Positions 17,428 to 26,453 of a stretch of 64,000 nt of DNA are shown piece after piece. The notes beneath the pieces are model-generated. The model saw only the letters and a list, made by a program, of their open reading frames with translations. It did no database searches and was not told the DNA's origin. Source of the DNA: Flagellimonas chongwuensis (lineage in GTDB: Bacteria; Bacteroidota; Bacteroidia; Flavobacteriales; Flavobacteriaceae); the NCBI RefSeq assembly GCF_013376415.1, contig NZ_WYET01000008.1:54658-118657 (forward strand), given 5' to 3'. How positions within the stretch are numbered: position 1 is the stretch's first letter; each line of letters opens with the position of its first letter. The translations under genes were made by a program, and so were the position numbers.

Positions 17428-17864
17428 AATTAAGTTTGATTAGTTAACGAAGTATTTTATTTATTGGTTTGATATATATATATTAATGCTAAGATCTTTC
17501 AATAGTGCACATAGCGTCTCCACTTGAATCGATTATGTTTATATCTTTTAGGTATTTGTCAATGGTTAATGTGAACACCTTATCAGTATCTTGATTAAAA
17601 AAGTACATATTTTTTCATATCTTATTTCAAATATAGTTAACGGAATCGATTGCATAAATTAATTTTTAAATTTCTTTTGTTGAAGTAAACATTTCTAGGG
17701 AGATAAGGTATTTGCTCTTGATCGGAATGAGCCTAAATAGCGCCAAATCCAAAAATCGATTTCAAATAATTATACTAAACTGAAACTAAAAGTTAATTTA
17801 GCAACATAAAAACTCAGGTCTGTTACAATTCCTCGACTTGAATAACCTAACCGAAATCTGAACA
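17428..17864. other. Divergent control region between SSS symporter and LacI regulator genes
   Basis: This 437-bp AT-rich gap has no plausible gene. It contains three AATCGATT-core palindromes: GAATCGATTA at 17526-17535, GGAATCGATTGC at 17642-17653 and AATCGATT at 17754-17761. The middle one lies in the spacer of a minus-strand promoter. I did not find a clear -33/-7 pair for the regulator gene. Confidence 0.6.
17628..17655 (-). promoter_or_regulatory. Promoter of the SSS symporter gene, overlapped by an operator
   Basis: On the minus strand 17635-17628 reads TATATTTG (perfect -7). An ATG at 17655-17653 stands one mismatch from the TTG -33 with a 17-bp spacer. The palindrome GGAATCGATTGC (17642-17653) fills the spacer, so a bound LacI-type protein would block polymerase. 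The leader to the ATG is about 195 nt. Confidence 0.55.
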
Positions 17865-18914
17865 ATGAAGATCAAAAAGGAGGTTACCATCTACGATCTT
17901 GCCAAAGAATTGAACTATTCACCCTCGACGATTTCGAGAGCCTTGAACAATCATAAAAGTATCAGTAAAAAAACCATTAAGTTGATCAAAGGGGCTGCTG
18001 AAGAGATGGGTTATCGTCCCAATAACTTGGCTGCGGGACTTAGAAACAATAAAAGCAATACCATAGGAGTACTCATTTCCAGGATCAACCGCCCCTTTAT
18101 GGCTTCTTTGATCAGTGGAATAGAAGAGACTGCACGAAAAGCCGGTCACAATGTGCTTATCAGTCAATCCAACGATAAGTATGAGAACGAAATAAGTAAT
18201 TGCAACACACTTTACGATAGTAGAATTACTGGGTTGATCGTTTCACTTTCCATGGAAACCGTGGAGATGGACCATTTTCAAAAATTTGTGGACAAGGGCA
18301 TACCCATTGTCTTTGTGGACAGGGTGCCGGATAATTTCAATTCCTACAAAGTCGTCATCGATAACTACACCGCGGGTTATTCCGCAACCAAGCATTTGAT
18401 AGAACAAGGTTGTAAACGAATTGCGCATTTTGCAGGGGCACAGCATAGAAATGTATATCGGGAACGTAAAAAGGGGTATTTGGATGCGCTTCGTGAACAT
18501 GGTCTGCCCATTGAGGATAATTTGATAGTCCACTTTAAGACCTTAAGTTTTGAGGAAGGCAACAAGGCGACCAAAAAACTTTTAAAAATGAGCAATCCAC
18601 CAGACGGCATTTTTTCTGCCAACGATACCGCTGCGGTGAGTGCCATTATGTGTGCCAAGAAAATGGGGGTTAATGTGCCGGAACAATTGGCGGTAATCGG
18701 ATTTAACGATGACCCCATTGCATCCATTGTGCAGCCATCCCTGTCTACCGTATCCCACCCCGCAAGCAAAATGGGTGCGATTTCGGCCAAAAGAATATTA
18801 GATCATTCCATAAATACTTATGATACAGGTGTTTCTGAAGTCACCGTTCTCGGAACAGAAATAATTGCCAGGGATTCCTCCTTAAAGAAGGCCAAAGTTT
18901 TAGAGTCCGAATAA
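17865..18914 (+). CDS. LacI-family transcriptional regulator
   Basis: The 349-residue protein has an N-terminal helix-turn-helix (VTIYDLAKELNYSPSTISRA, residues 7-26) and a hinge (YRPNNLAAGLRN). A periplasmic-binding-protein-like effector domain follows (IGVLISRINRPFMASLISG onward, with IGFNDDPIASIVQPSLSTV near 285). Family members bind palindromes with a central CG step, which fits the repeated TCGA palindromes in this cluster. The effector is probably a pathway intermediate such as a hexuronate or KDG; this is inference. It converges with the TRAP large permease gene, overlapping its 3' end by 15 bp. Confidence 0.93.
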   Translation: MKIKKEVTIYDLAKELNYSPSTISRALNNHKSISKKTIKLIKGAAEEMGYRPNNLAAGLRNNKSNTIGVLISRINRPFMASLISGIEETARKAGHNVLISQSNDKYENEISNCNTLYDSRITGLIVSLSMETVEMDHFQKFVDKGIPIVFVDRVPDNFNSYKVVIDNYTAGYSATKHLIEQGCKRIAHFAGAQHRNVYRERKKGYLDALREHGLPIEDNLIVHFKTLSFEEGNKATKKLLKMSNPPDGIFSANDTAAVSAIMCAKKMGVNVPEQLAVIGFNDDPIASIVQPSLSTVSHPASKMGAISAKRILDHSINTYDTGVSEVTVLGTEIIARDSSLKKAKVLESE

Positions 18915-20186
18915 TCTAGGAAGCCAAAGGCTAATCTCTGGAAATATACTCACCAAAATCAAAGCCAGAATCATTGCTAAAAACAAGGGCATCAGTGGAC
19001 GTACTACTTTTTGAATCGTTGTTTTGGCCACCCCGACCCCTATGAACAATACTGCACCGACCGGTGGTGTGCACAGACCAATACATAGATTTAGCACCAT
19101 TATAATTCCAAAATGGACAGGGTCTATCCCAAGTTCCATCACCACGGGCAAAAATATGGGAGTAAATATTAATACAGCAGGGGTCATGTCCATAAAAATT
19201 CCTACGATAAGAAGAATTATATTGATCAAGATGATAACCATAATCTTGTTGTCGCTCAAACTCAACAGTGCTTGGGTGACCGCTTGCGGAATGTTTTCAT
19301 AAGAAAGCACCCACGACATCGCAATGGAAACAGCGATGAGCAACATTACAATGGCAATGGTTGAAGAGGACTCCACCAAAATAGGACGAATATCCTTAAT
19401 AGAAATTTCCTTGTAGATCATGGCCAGTACCAAACAATAAATGACTGCTACGGAAGATGCTTCCGTTGCAGTGAATATTCCCGCCACAATACCACCGATG
19501 ACCACTATCAATAGGAAAAGACTGGGCAATGCATTTAAAAAAGTAGTAAATATCATTTTAAATGAACTTCGGTCCGCGGTAGGATATCCTTTTTTTCTGG
19601 CCCAGATATAAGCAACTATCATTAAGAAAATTCCTGTGATAATACCGGGAAGATATCCTGCTAAAAATAGGGCGCCAATACTCACCCCACCACTGGCTAC
19701 GGAATAAATGATAAAAATATTGCTGGGTGGAATTATCAGTCCAGTTGTGGCAGAGGTAACATTGACCGCCACTCCAAATCCTTTATCGTATCCTGATTCT
19801 TCCATTTTTTCCGACATAAAACCGCCAATGGCTGCCGCTGCCGCTCCGGCAGAGCCTGCGATGGCTCCGAACAACATGGCCGCAACAATGTTCACATGGG
19901 CCAATCCGCCGGGCAACGCACCCACTAAACTTTTGGCGAAAGCAATCAGGCGTTCGGCAATGCCCCCCTTGTTCATAATATGGCCGGCCAGAATAAAGAA
20001 GGGTATCGCCAAGATGGAAAAACTGTCCAATCCGGTTACGAGTCTCTGTGCAATGGTGGTTACTGCTGGAAAAGTATCTACACTCACCAATAAGGTAAGT
20101 AAGGATGATATCCCAAGGGCCCATGCAACGGGAACGCGAATAGAAATCAAAATGAGAAAACTCAGGATAAGTATGCTAATTTCCAT
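18900..20186 (-). CDS. TRAP transporter large permease (DctM type)
   Basis: The 428-residue, strongly hydrophobic protein has about 12 transmembrane segments and the DctM signatures LAIPFFILAGHIMNKGG, AAMLFGAIAGSAGAAAAAIG and LCIGLCTPPVGAVLFIG. It forms the sodium-driven translocation channel with the small subunit. It overlaps dctQ by 11 bp and is the last gene of the dctP-dctQ-dctM set that follows KDPG aldolase. The cargo is probably glucuronate, or another uronate released by the alpha-glucuronidases, given the neighbouring uxaC. Confidence 0.94.
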   Translation of the reverse strand: MEISILILSFLILISIRVPVAWALGISSLLTLLVSVDTFPAVTTIAQRLVTGLDSFSILAIPFFILAGHIMNKGGIAERLIAFAKSLVGALPGGLAHVNIVAAMLFGAIAGSAGAAAAAIGGFMSEKMEESGYDKGFGVAVNVTSATTGLIIPPSNIFIIYSVASGGVSIGALFLAGYLPGIITGIFLMIVAYIWARKKGYPTADRSSFKMIFTTFLNALPSLFLLIVVIGGIVAGIFTATEASSVAVIYCLVLAMIYKEISIKDIRPILVESSSTIAIVMLLIAVSIAMSWVLSYENIPQAVTQALLSLSDNKIMVIILINIILLIVGIFMDMTPAVLIFTPIFLPVVMELGIDPVHFGIIMVLNLCIGLCTPPVGAVLFIGVGVAKTTIQKVVRPLMPLFLAMILALILVSIFPEISLWLPRLFGL

Positions 20187-20652
20187 TCTTTAATTTTTTT
20201 AGGATGATGAAAAGCTCCGACAATTTAAAATAGAGGATAAAAGCACCGGAAATGGGCAGTATCATATAAACAAATCCTATGGGCAATTGAAGCGCAGGTG
20301 AGGTCTGTCCCAGCGCAAAGGAAATATAGACATACCTTATACCCCCAATCAAAAAAACAGCCACAGCAAATAGCAGAACAAGTAAGTGTATAATGATGTC
20401 CAAATAATTCTGCTGCTTTTGATTAAGATGTTGAGGCAGCAGGTCGATGGCGATGTGCAGCTTTTTGCCCGAAGCGTAAGCGGCCCCCAAAATGCTGAGC
20501 CATACCAGTAAAAAACGGGCAAGTTCATCTGTCCATGAACTTTGACTTTCCAATAGATATCGTGTGATTACGCCCCAAAACACATCCAAAACCATAGCAC
20601 CCAACAAAAAAGCCATGGCCCATTCCAAAAAAGTATCGACATGGTTTTTCAT
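20176..20652 (-). CDS. TRAP transporter small permease (DctQ type)
   Basis: The 158-residue protein has four hydrophobic helices (about 12-32, 44-62, 85-108, 122-145). The DctQ motifs are FWGVITRYLLESQSSWTDELARFLLVW and ASGKKLHIAIDLLP; ESQSSWTDELARFLLVW is the family core. It links the large permease with the substrate-binding protein. The start codon overlaps the dctP stop by one base, and its end overlaps dctM, so all three subunits are translationally coupled. Confidence 0.93.
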   Translation of the reverse strand: MKNHVDTFLEWAMAFLLGAMVLDVFWGVITRYLLESQSSWTDELARFLLVWLSILGAAYASGKKLHIAIDLLPQHLNQKQQNYLDIIIHLLVLLFAVAVFLIGGIRYVYISFALGQTSPALQLPIGFVYMILPISGAFILYFKLSELFIILKKLKNGN

Positions 20653-21626
20653 TATTCAGCGTTTTTTATTTCCTGTATCAGTTCATATAAATGCCCATTT
20701 TTTTCTTTTAGGGATTGGAGCATCGGTTTAGCTTTTTCCTCAAAAAGAGACTTGTCCGGGTATGAAACTTTAACTCCCGCTTTTTCAATTTCCGTCAACG
20801 CTTCACGTTCCGCATCTTCCCATAATTTTCGCTGTAAAACAGTAGCCTCTTCCACAGCTTCCATCAACCATCCTTTTTCCTGTTCGTTCAGCTTGTTCCA
20901 GGTCAATGTGCCAATGACTAAAATATCAGGGATTGAGGTATGTTCGTTTTTGGAAAAATACTTACAGACCTCATAATGTTTCGAGGTATAAAAACTGGGA
21001 AGGTTGTTTTCTGCACCATCCACGACGCCTTGTTGAAGTGAAGTGTATAGTTCCGCCCAAGAAATGGGAGTAGGGGACCCACCGAAATTCTTTACCATTT
21101 CTATGGCAGTGGGACTTTGCATGACCCGTAATTTAAGACCCTCCAAGTCTTTTGGGCTATCAATTGGGGTATCCTTTGTATAGAATGAACGATTTCCGGC
21201 ATCAAAGTAGGTCAATCCCTTTAACCAAAACTGCTCTGAACCGGAAAGAAGTTCTTTGCCAATTTCACCATCATAAATTTTGAATCGATGTGCATCATCT
21301 TCAAATAGATACGGATATCCCAATACCTTAAGGTCGGGCGAAAAATTTTCCATTACCGCAGCGGATACCTTCGTCATTCCCAAACTGCCTATTTGGAGTA
21401 GTTCCAAAGATTGTTTCTCGGAACCTAATTGGCTACTGGGATAAATTTCAATTTTGAGTTTGCCCTCCGATTTTTTTGCGACCAAATCTGCCATGTGGAC
21501 CATGGCTTCGTGCACAGGATGTTTTACCCCAAGACTATGTGCCAGTTTTATGGAATTTACATTTTCTTCATCAGCCTGACAACTCAAAAGAAAAATAGCA
21601 AAAAATAGAAAAAACCAGGTTTTCAT
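20652..21626 (-). CDS. TRAP transporter substrate-binding protein (DctP type), lipoprotein
   Basis: The 324-residue protein has a lipobox (FLLSC, Cys16) followed by QADEE, so it is membrane-anchored rather than a free periplasmic protein. DctP features are IKLAHSLGVKHPVHEAMVHMADLV, SQLGSEKQSLELLQIGSLGM (segment near 65) and LKGLTYFDAGNRSFYT. The conserved LEGLKLRVMQSP segment carries the arginine that binds the ligand carboxylate. NFGGSPTPISWAELYTSLQQ and GVVDGAENN follow. It should deliver an organic acid sugar, most likely D-glucuronate, to DctQM. It overlaps the KDPG aldolase gene by 4 bp (ATGA). Confidence 0.93.
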   Translation of the reverse strand: MKTWFFLFFAIFLLSCQADEENVNSIKLAHSLGVKHPVHEAMVHMADLVAKKSEGKLKIEIYPSSQLGSEKQSLELLQIGSLGMTKVSAAVMENFSPDLKVLGYPYLFEDDAHRFKIYDGEIGKELLSGSEQFWLKGLTYFDAGNRSFYTKDTPIDSPKDLEGLKLRVMQSPTAIEMVKNFGGSPTPISWAELYTSLQQGVVDGAENNLPSFYTSKHYEVCKYFSKNEHTSIPDILVIGTLTWNKLNEQEKGWLMEAVEEATVLQRKLWEDAEREALTEIEKAGVKVSYPDKSLFEEKAKPMLQSLKEKNGHLYELIQEIKNAE

Positions 21627-22300
21627 ACCGATTTTATCTCTTGGATAATCTTTATAACATCTTTTACCTTTTGCTTAATCAAATCAAAGTTGCCCTCTAC
21701 CAGAGCCTGTTTGTCTATGAGTTTGGAGCCCATTCCCACACATATGGCGCCAGCTTCAAACCAAGCGGTCAGATTTTCCCGGGTAGTGTCAACCCCACCT
21801 GTTGGCATTATGTTGGTCCATGGTTGAGGTCCCTTAACAGCCTTGATGAATTGCGGGCCATATACTTCCGCAGGGAATAATTTTACCACTTCACAACCGA
21901 GTTCTTCGGCCCTTGTAATTTCGGTAAGGGTGCCGCATCCGGGGGACCAAAAAATCTTTTTACGGTTACAGATGATGGCAATGTCCTCGCGGAATACTGG
22001 AGTAACCACAAATGAAGCGCCCATATTAATGAAGTTGGATGCAGTAGCGGCATCTGTGATGGAACCCACGCCTAAAATCATATTCGGACACTCTTCATTA
22101 CAAAAAGTGACCAGTTCAGAAAATACCTTTTCGGCGTTTTCCCCTCTGTGGGTAAATTCAAAAAGTCTAGCGCCCCCATCATAGCAAGCTTTTACTACTT
22201 GCTGTACCATTTTGGGGTCGGAATTGTAGAATAAGGGAACAAACCCAGTCTTCCCCATAGTTTTAAAAACCTCGAGACGGTTGTATTTTTTCATGTGCAA
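21623..22300 (-). CDS. eda: 2-dehydro-3-deoxyphosphogluconate (KDPG) aldolase
   Basis: The 225-residue class I aldolase has the general-base Glu49 in LFEFTHRG and the Schiff-base lysine at 140 in VVKLFPAEVYGP. It also has GVGSITDAATA and the phosphate-site GGVDTTREN. It splits KDPG into pyruvate and glyceraldehyde 3-phosphate, the last step of the uronate branch encoded here. An in-frame ATG two codons on is an equally good start. It is coupled to dctP by a 4-bp overlap and lies 33 bp after uxaC. Confidence 0.94.
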   Translation of the reverse strand: MHMKKYNRLEVFKTMGKTGFVPLFYNSDPKMVQQVVKACYDGGARLFEFTHRGENAEKVFSELVTFCNEECPNMILGVGSITDAATASNFINMGASFVVTPVFREDIAIICNRKKIFWSPGCGTLTEITRAEELGCEVVKLFPAEVYGPQFIKAVKGPQPWTNIMPTGGVDTTRENLTAWFEAGAICVGMGSKLIDKQALVEGNFDLIKQKVKDVIKIIQEIKSV

Positions 22301-22333
22301 TATGTTTGTTTAGTTCAGGGGTTGTGAGTCCCT

Positions 22334-23764
22334 TTATGTTTTTACGCTTTCATTTTTCATTACGCTCGGGAATTGAAAAAATGACTTGGCGTTATTATAT
22401 GTTATGTCTTTTACTATTTGTCCTATCCATTCCATATCATTCGGTAGTAATCCAGCTTTAAGATCGTTGCCCAGTATGTTGCACAATACCCTCCTGTAAT
22501 ATTCGTGACGAGGAAAGGATAGAAAGCTTCTGCTATCCGTGAGCATACCCACTGAACAACTGAGTAATCCCATGTTGGAAAGAATGTTGAGTTGGTCTTC
22601 GATGCCATCTTTTTGATCCAAAAACCACCAAGCGGCCCCGAATTGCACCTTGCTTTTTACCCCTTCTCCTGTAAAATTACCGGCCATGGTTGCAAAAACC
22701 TCATTGTCCGAAGGATTGGAATTATACAGGATGGTCTTGGGCAAGCTATCATTTTTGTTCAGATGATTTAAGAATTTGGCCAAATGCTCCGCTTGTTGAT
22801 AGTCACCGATACTGTCTACTCCGGCATTGATCCCGATTTTGGAAAGAACGGCCTGGTTGGTATCCCGTATGGGGCCTAAATGCAATTGCATTACCCAATT
22901 TTTCTTAGCGTACAACTCGCCCAGCGCATGCATGATCGCCGATTTGTATTGAGCCACTTCTTTTCCGGTAATCGATTTGCCCTCCAAACGAAGCTTCAAT
23001 ATCCCATCAATTTGATCTGGGGTAAAAGCTTCACCATAAGCATGGATAAGCCCGTGGTCGGAAAGTCTGCATCCATGGGCATGGAAAAAGTCAATCCTTA
23101 TACCAATGGCTTCCTTTAGGGATTCAAAATCAGAGATGGCAATGTCCGTGATTTCGGATAGGCGTGATAGGTAATCTGTAAAACCATGTTTCTCAATATC
23201 GATTAATCCATCAGGCCTGAAGGTCGGTAGAATCTTAACGGGATAATCCGATTCTCTCAGTTGGTTATGGTCACAAAGATTATCCAAGGGGTCATCCGTT
23301 GTGCAGACGACTTCCGCCTTCATCCCATAAAGTAGGTTCTGTGGAGAAAAATCGGGACTTTCCAATTTTTCATTACAGATTGAATAGATTTCGGCTGCAG
23401 TCTTGGGAGACAGTATTTTATCGACCCCAAAATACCGGATCAGCTCCATATGGGTCCAATGATATAATGGATTTCTTAATGCATATGGAACGGTTTCAGC
23501 CCATTTGAGGAACTTCTCCTCATCTGTAGCGTTGCCCGTAATGTACCTTTCCTCTATGCCCAAGGCTCGCATGGCCCTCCACTTATAATGATCGCCCTCA
23601 ATCCATACCTGCGTCATGTTGACAAAGTTTTTATTTTCTGCAATTTCGTTGACCGGGAGGTGACAGTGAAAGTCTATTATAGGCTGATTTTTTGCATAAT
23701 TATGATATAGCTCCTTGGCGTAATCAGTTTCCAGCAAAAAGTCATCGTGTATAAATTTCTTCAT
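22334..23764 (-). CDS. uxaC: Glucuronate isomerase
   Basis: The 476-residue protein matches UxaC over its length: the metal-binding PIIDFHCHLP (His33, His35), WIEGDHYKWRAMRALG, ETVPYALRNPLYHWTHMEL, VCTTDDPLD and a C-terminal TDSRSFLSFPRHEYYRRVLC. It converts D-glucuronate to D-fructuronate (and galacturonate to tagaturonate). It begins the core catabolic operon uxaC-eda-dctPQM. A small unknown gene precedes it, overlapping by 4 bp (ATGA). Confidence 0.96.
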   Translation of the reverse strand: MKKFIHDDFLLETDYAKELYHNYAKNQPIIDFHCHLPVNEIAENKNFVNMTQVWIEGDHYKWRAMRALGIEERYITGNATDEEKFLKWAETVPYALRNPLYHWTHMELIRYFGVDKILSPKTAAEIYSICNEKLESPDFSPQNLLYGMKAEVVCTTDDPLDNLCDHNQLRESDYPVKILPTFRPDGLIDIEKHGFTDYLSRLSEITDIAISDFESLKEAIGIRIDFFHAHGCRLSDHGLIHAYGEAFTPDQIDGILKLRLEGKSITGKEVAQYKSAIMHALGELYAKKNWVMQLHLGPIRDTNQAVLSKIGINAGVDSIGDYQQAEHLAKFLNHLNKNDSLPKTILYNSNPSDNEVFATMAGNFTGEGVKSKVQFGAAWWFLDQKDGIEDQLNILSNMGLLSCSVGMLTDSRSFLSFPRHEYYRRVLCNILGNDLKAGLLPNDMEWIGQIVKDITYNNAKSFFQFPSVMKNESVKT

Positions 23765-24075
23765 GTGTTGGTTTCTAAGTAAAGGTTTAATTTAAGATGA
23801 CAGTTTTGGCTGGGCTGCCATGCCTCAATTAGTGAGGAACTATCATCAAAATATACTTCGAGCTTTACAGGTGAAAAAACCTGTTTACCCATATTGAATA
23901 CAATTAGCCAAACGTTGGGTTCAAAAGTGAAGGTACTATTTTTCGAGGTATTTAGATTAATATTTTTTGGATAGCCCTCAAGGTCCCGTTCCATGATTTC
24001 TTTTATTTTCTCCTTGCACAATGAAAAAATAGAGAAAGCCAGGGAACAAAATAAGTGAACCTTAGAAGACTTCAT
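23761..24075 (-). CDS. Small unknown protein, first gene of the uxaC operon
   Basis: I do not recognise this 104-residue product. It opens with a possible signal sequence (MKSSKVHLFCSLAFSIFSLC) and continues with a beta-rich segment (STFTFEPNVWLIVFNMGKQV, FSPVKLEVYFDDSS) ending in YLETNT. Three observations favour a real gene: its stop overlaps the uxaC ATG in the coupled ATGA arrangement, it starts 40 bp after a good promoter with an operator, and the frame fills the gap exactly. It could equally be a remnant of a larger exported protein or a leader peptide coupling translation to uxaC. Confidence 0.45.
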   Translation of the reverse strand: MKSSKVHLFCSLAFSIFSLCKEKIKEIMERDLEGYPKNINLNTSKNSTFTFEPNVWLIVFNMGKQVFSPVKLEVYFDDSSSLIEAWQPSQNCHLKLNLYLETNT

Positions 24076-24114
24076 CGTTTATTGGTTTAGATTACTTTTT
24101 CTTTAAATAGATTC

Positions 24115-24144
24115 CAAATTTCGTAAAAATTTTCATTTTTGCAA
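24115..24144 (-). promoter_or_regulatory. Promoter of the uxaC operon, overlapped by a perfect operator
   Basis: The minus strand has TTG (24144-24142), a 19-bp spacer and GAAATTTG (24122-24115), one mismatch from TAnnTTTG. The TTG is inside the perfect palindrome GCAATCGATTGC (24141-24152), so regulator binding would cover the -33 element. Confidence 0.55.
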
Positions 24145-24231
24145 TCGATTGCGTTAAACATTTTGTTAATCTATGAATTTTTTACTTATTTTACTGGGCG
24201 CAATTGATTGATTAACCAATTAATCGATTTT
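24141..24231. promoter_or_regulatory. Operator cluster between the uxaC and GH67 operons
   Basis: Three palindromes lie in the divergent gap: GCAATCGATTGC at 24141-24152 (perfect, 12 bp), GCAATTGATTGA at 24200-24211 (10 of 12 matches), and an AATCGATT core at 24222-24229. They could let one LacI-type protein control both operons, possibly by looping. Confidence 0.6.
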
Positions 24232-24247
24232 TTTTGTGAATTTCCAA

Positions 24248-26431
24248 ATGATGAAACATCTCTTTAGACTTAAAAAAACATTTTCCCTAAGCTTTTTTGT
24301 ACTGCTGGGCAGTATGTCGTTCGCCATGTCCAACGGATATGAGCTATGGTTGAATTACGATAAAATATCAGATGATACTGTCTTAAAAACTTATCGAAAT
24401 CAGCTTCAAAGTGTCTTTATGGAGGAAGGTGGTGCGACAATGGAAGCCATAATGATGGAGTTGGAAATGGGTTTGGGAGGCCTATTGGATAGGGAAATTC
24501 GGTTCGATTCCCTTCCATCTTCAGGGAATCAATTGGTTGTTTCCAAATATGGTAGTTTGCCGAAGGACTTTAAAGAGGACATCAATATTGATTACCTTAA
24601 TAGTGAAGGCTACATCATAAAGCATATCAAAAAAAGTGGGAGGGGCTATTTGGTTATTACAGGCAAGGAAGATATCGGATTGTTATATGGAACTTTTCAC
24701 CTTTTACGCATTCTAAAAATGCATCAAACACTGGAAGGTTTAAATTTGGAAGAATCCCCAAAAGTCGATATCCGTATGTTGAACCATTGGGACAATTTGG
24801 ACAGAACGATAGAAAGAGGCTATTCTGGGTTCTCCATTTGGAATTGGCAGACACTTCCCGATTATATCGACCAGCGTTATATCGATTATGCCCGTGCCAA
24901 TGCATCAATTGGAATCAATGCCACAGCATTGACCAATGTGAATGCGAATGCACTTATTTTAACCCCTCAATATTTGGAAAAAGTGCAGGCCTTGGCAGAA
25001 GTTTTTCGCCCATATGGCCTAAAAGTATATCTCACGGCCCGTTTTTCAGCACCCATGGAAATAGGAGGTTTGGAAACAGCGGATCCTTTGGACCAAGAAG
25101 TAATTCAATGGTGGAAGAACAAGGCTGCAGAAATTTATAAAAGCATTCCTGATTTTGGAGGTTTTTTGGTGAAAGCAAACTCTGAAGGGCAGCCCGGACC
25201 GCAAAACTATGGACGAACCCATTTGGATGGCACCAACATGTTGGCCGACGCTTTGACACCATACAAAGGAAATGTAATCTGGCGTGCCTTCGTATATTCT
25301 GAGCACGATGCGGAGGATAGGGCCAAACAAGCGTACAGCGAATTTGTTCCAGATGATGGGAAGTATCGTGACAATGTGCTTATCCAAGTGAAAAATGGCC
25401 CTATCGATTTTCAACCACGGGAACCGTTTCATCCTATGTTCGGAGCCATGCCGAATACTCCACTTATGATGGAGTTTCAAATCACCAAGGAATATTTGGG
25501 CTTTGCCACGCATTTGGTTTATCTCCCCAAGTTATTTGAAGAGGTACTTCAGAGCGATACCTATCAAAAAGGAAAAGGGTCCACGGTGGCCAAGATGGTC
25601 GATGGCTCCCTCAATACTAAAAAGTTAACCGGAATGGCGGGCGTGTCCAATATTGGAACAGATACCAATTGGACGGGACACCCGTTCGGTCAGGCAGATT
25701 GGTACGGCTTCGGAAGGTTGGCATGGGATCCCTCCATGAACTCGGAAGCAATAGCCGATGAATGGTTGAGAACTACTTTCAGTAATGACGAAGAGTTTAT
25801 AAAATCCGTAAAAAAAATGATGCTGGAATCTAGGGAAGCCGTTGTCAACTATATGAATCCACTGGGATTACATCATATATTTGATACCAGCCATCATTAC
25901 GGCCCCGGACCTTGGGTCGGTAATCTGTCCCGCCCGGAGTGGAACCCGGTATATTATCATAAAGCGGATGAAGATGGAATTGGTTTTGACAGGACCAAAA
26001 CGGGTAGTAATGCATTGTCCCAATACGCACCAGCATTCGAGGAAAAATTTGGCAACCTTGAAACCTGTCCGGAGGAATACCTCCTATGGTTTCATCATTT
26101 GCCATGGGATTATCAGCTGAAGAGCGGAAGAACGCTCTGGGACGGTTTGGGAATCAAATACCAGCAAGGGGTGGACCAAGTCAAGCAAATGATCAATACG
26201 TGGGAAAACATGAAACCCTACGTGGATGAATATAGACACAATCAAGTGAGGATGTTATTGGGTATACAGCTCAAAGAGGCCAAATGGTGGCGAGATGCAT
26301 GTATGCTCTATTTTCAGACATTCTCAAAAATGGATTTTCCAAAGGAAATGGAATCCCCGGAAAATACATTGGAATATTATAAATCTTTGAAATTTCCATA
26401 TGCACCCGGTATTCGGCCGCAGTGGGATTAA
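24248..26431 (+). CDS. GH67 alpha-glucuronidase, exported
   Basis: The 727-residue enzyme starts at one of two adjacent ATGs (24248 or 24251); a GTG at 24236 would lengthen the signal peptide without need. The signal peptide ends near GSMSFA and has no lipobox, so the enzyme is periplasmic. GH67 catalytic motifs are VKANSEGQPGP (acid Glu near 313), NGPIDFQPREPFHPMFG (Asp near 387) and MEFQITKEYLG (Glu near 409). It removes (4-O-methyl)glucuronic acid from the non-reducing end of aldouronic oligosaccharides. It leads the operon GH67-SDR-uxuA-GH10-GH43 and has an operator cluster upstream. Confidence 0.95.
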   Translation: MMKHLFRLKKTFSLSFFVLLGSMSFAMSNGYELWLNYDKISDDTVLKTYRNQLQSVFMEEGGATMEAIMMELEMGLGGLLDREIRFDSLPSSGNQLVVSKYGSLPKDFKEDINIDYLNSEGYIIKHIKKSGRGYLVITGKEDIGLLYGTFHLLRILKMHQTLEGLNLEESPKVDIRMLNHWDNLDRTIERGYSGFSIWNWQTLPDYIDQRYIDYARANASIGINATALTNVNANALILTPQYLEKVQALAEVFRPYGLKVYLTARFSAPMEIGGLETADPLDQEVIQWWKNKAAEIYKSIPDFGGFLVKANSEGQPGPQNYGRTHLDGTNMLADALTPYKGNVIWRAFVYSEHDAEDRAKQAYSEFVPDDGKYRDNVLIQVKNGPIDFQPREPFHPMFGAMPNTPLMMEFQITKEYLGFATHLVYLPKLFEEVLQSDTYQKGKGSTVAKMVDGSLNTKKLTGMAGVSNIGTDTNWTGHPFGQADWYGFGRLAWDPSMNSEAIADEWLRTTFSNDEEFIKSVKKMMLESREAVVNYMNPLGLHHIFDTSHHYGPGPWVGNLSRPEWNPVYYHKADEDGIGFDRTKTGSNALSQYAPAFEEKFGNLETCPEEYLLWFHHLPWDYQLKSGRTLWDGLGIKYQQGVDQVKQMINTWENMKPYVDEYRHNQVRMLLGIQLKEAKWWRDACMLYFQTFSKMDFPKEMESPENTLEYYKSLKFPYAPGIRPQWD

Positions 26432-26453
26432 AATTTACCAACACACATAATTA

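Noticed and set aside
24199..24247. GTG start (24236) for GH67
   Set aside because: It adds only four residues before the ATG pair and lies next to operator sequences; no ribosome-binding site supports it.
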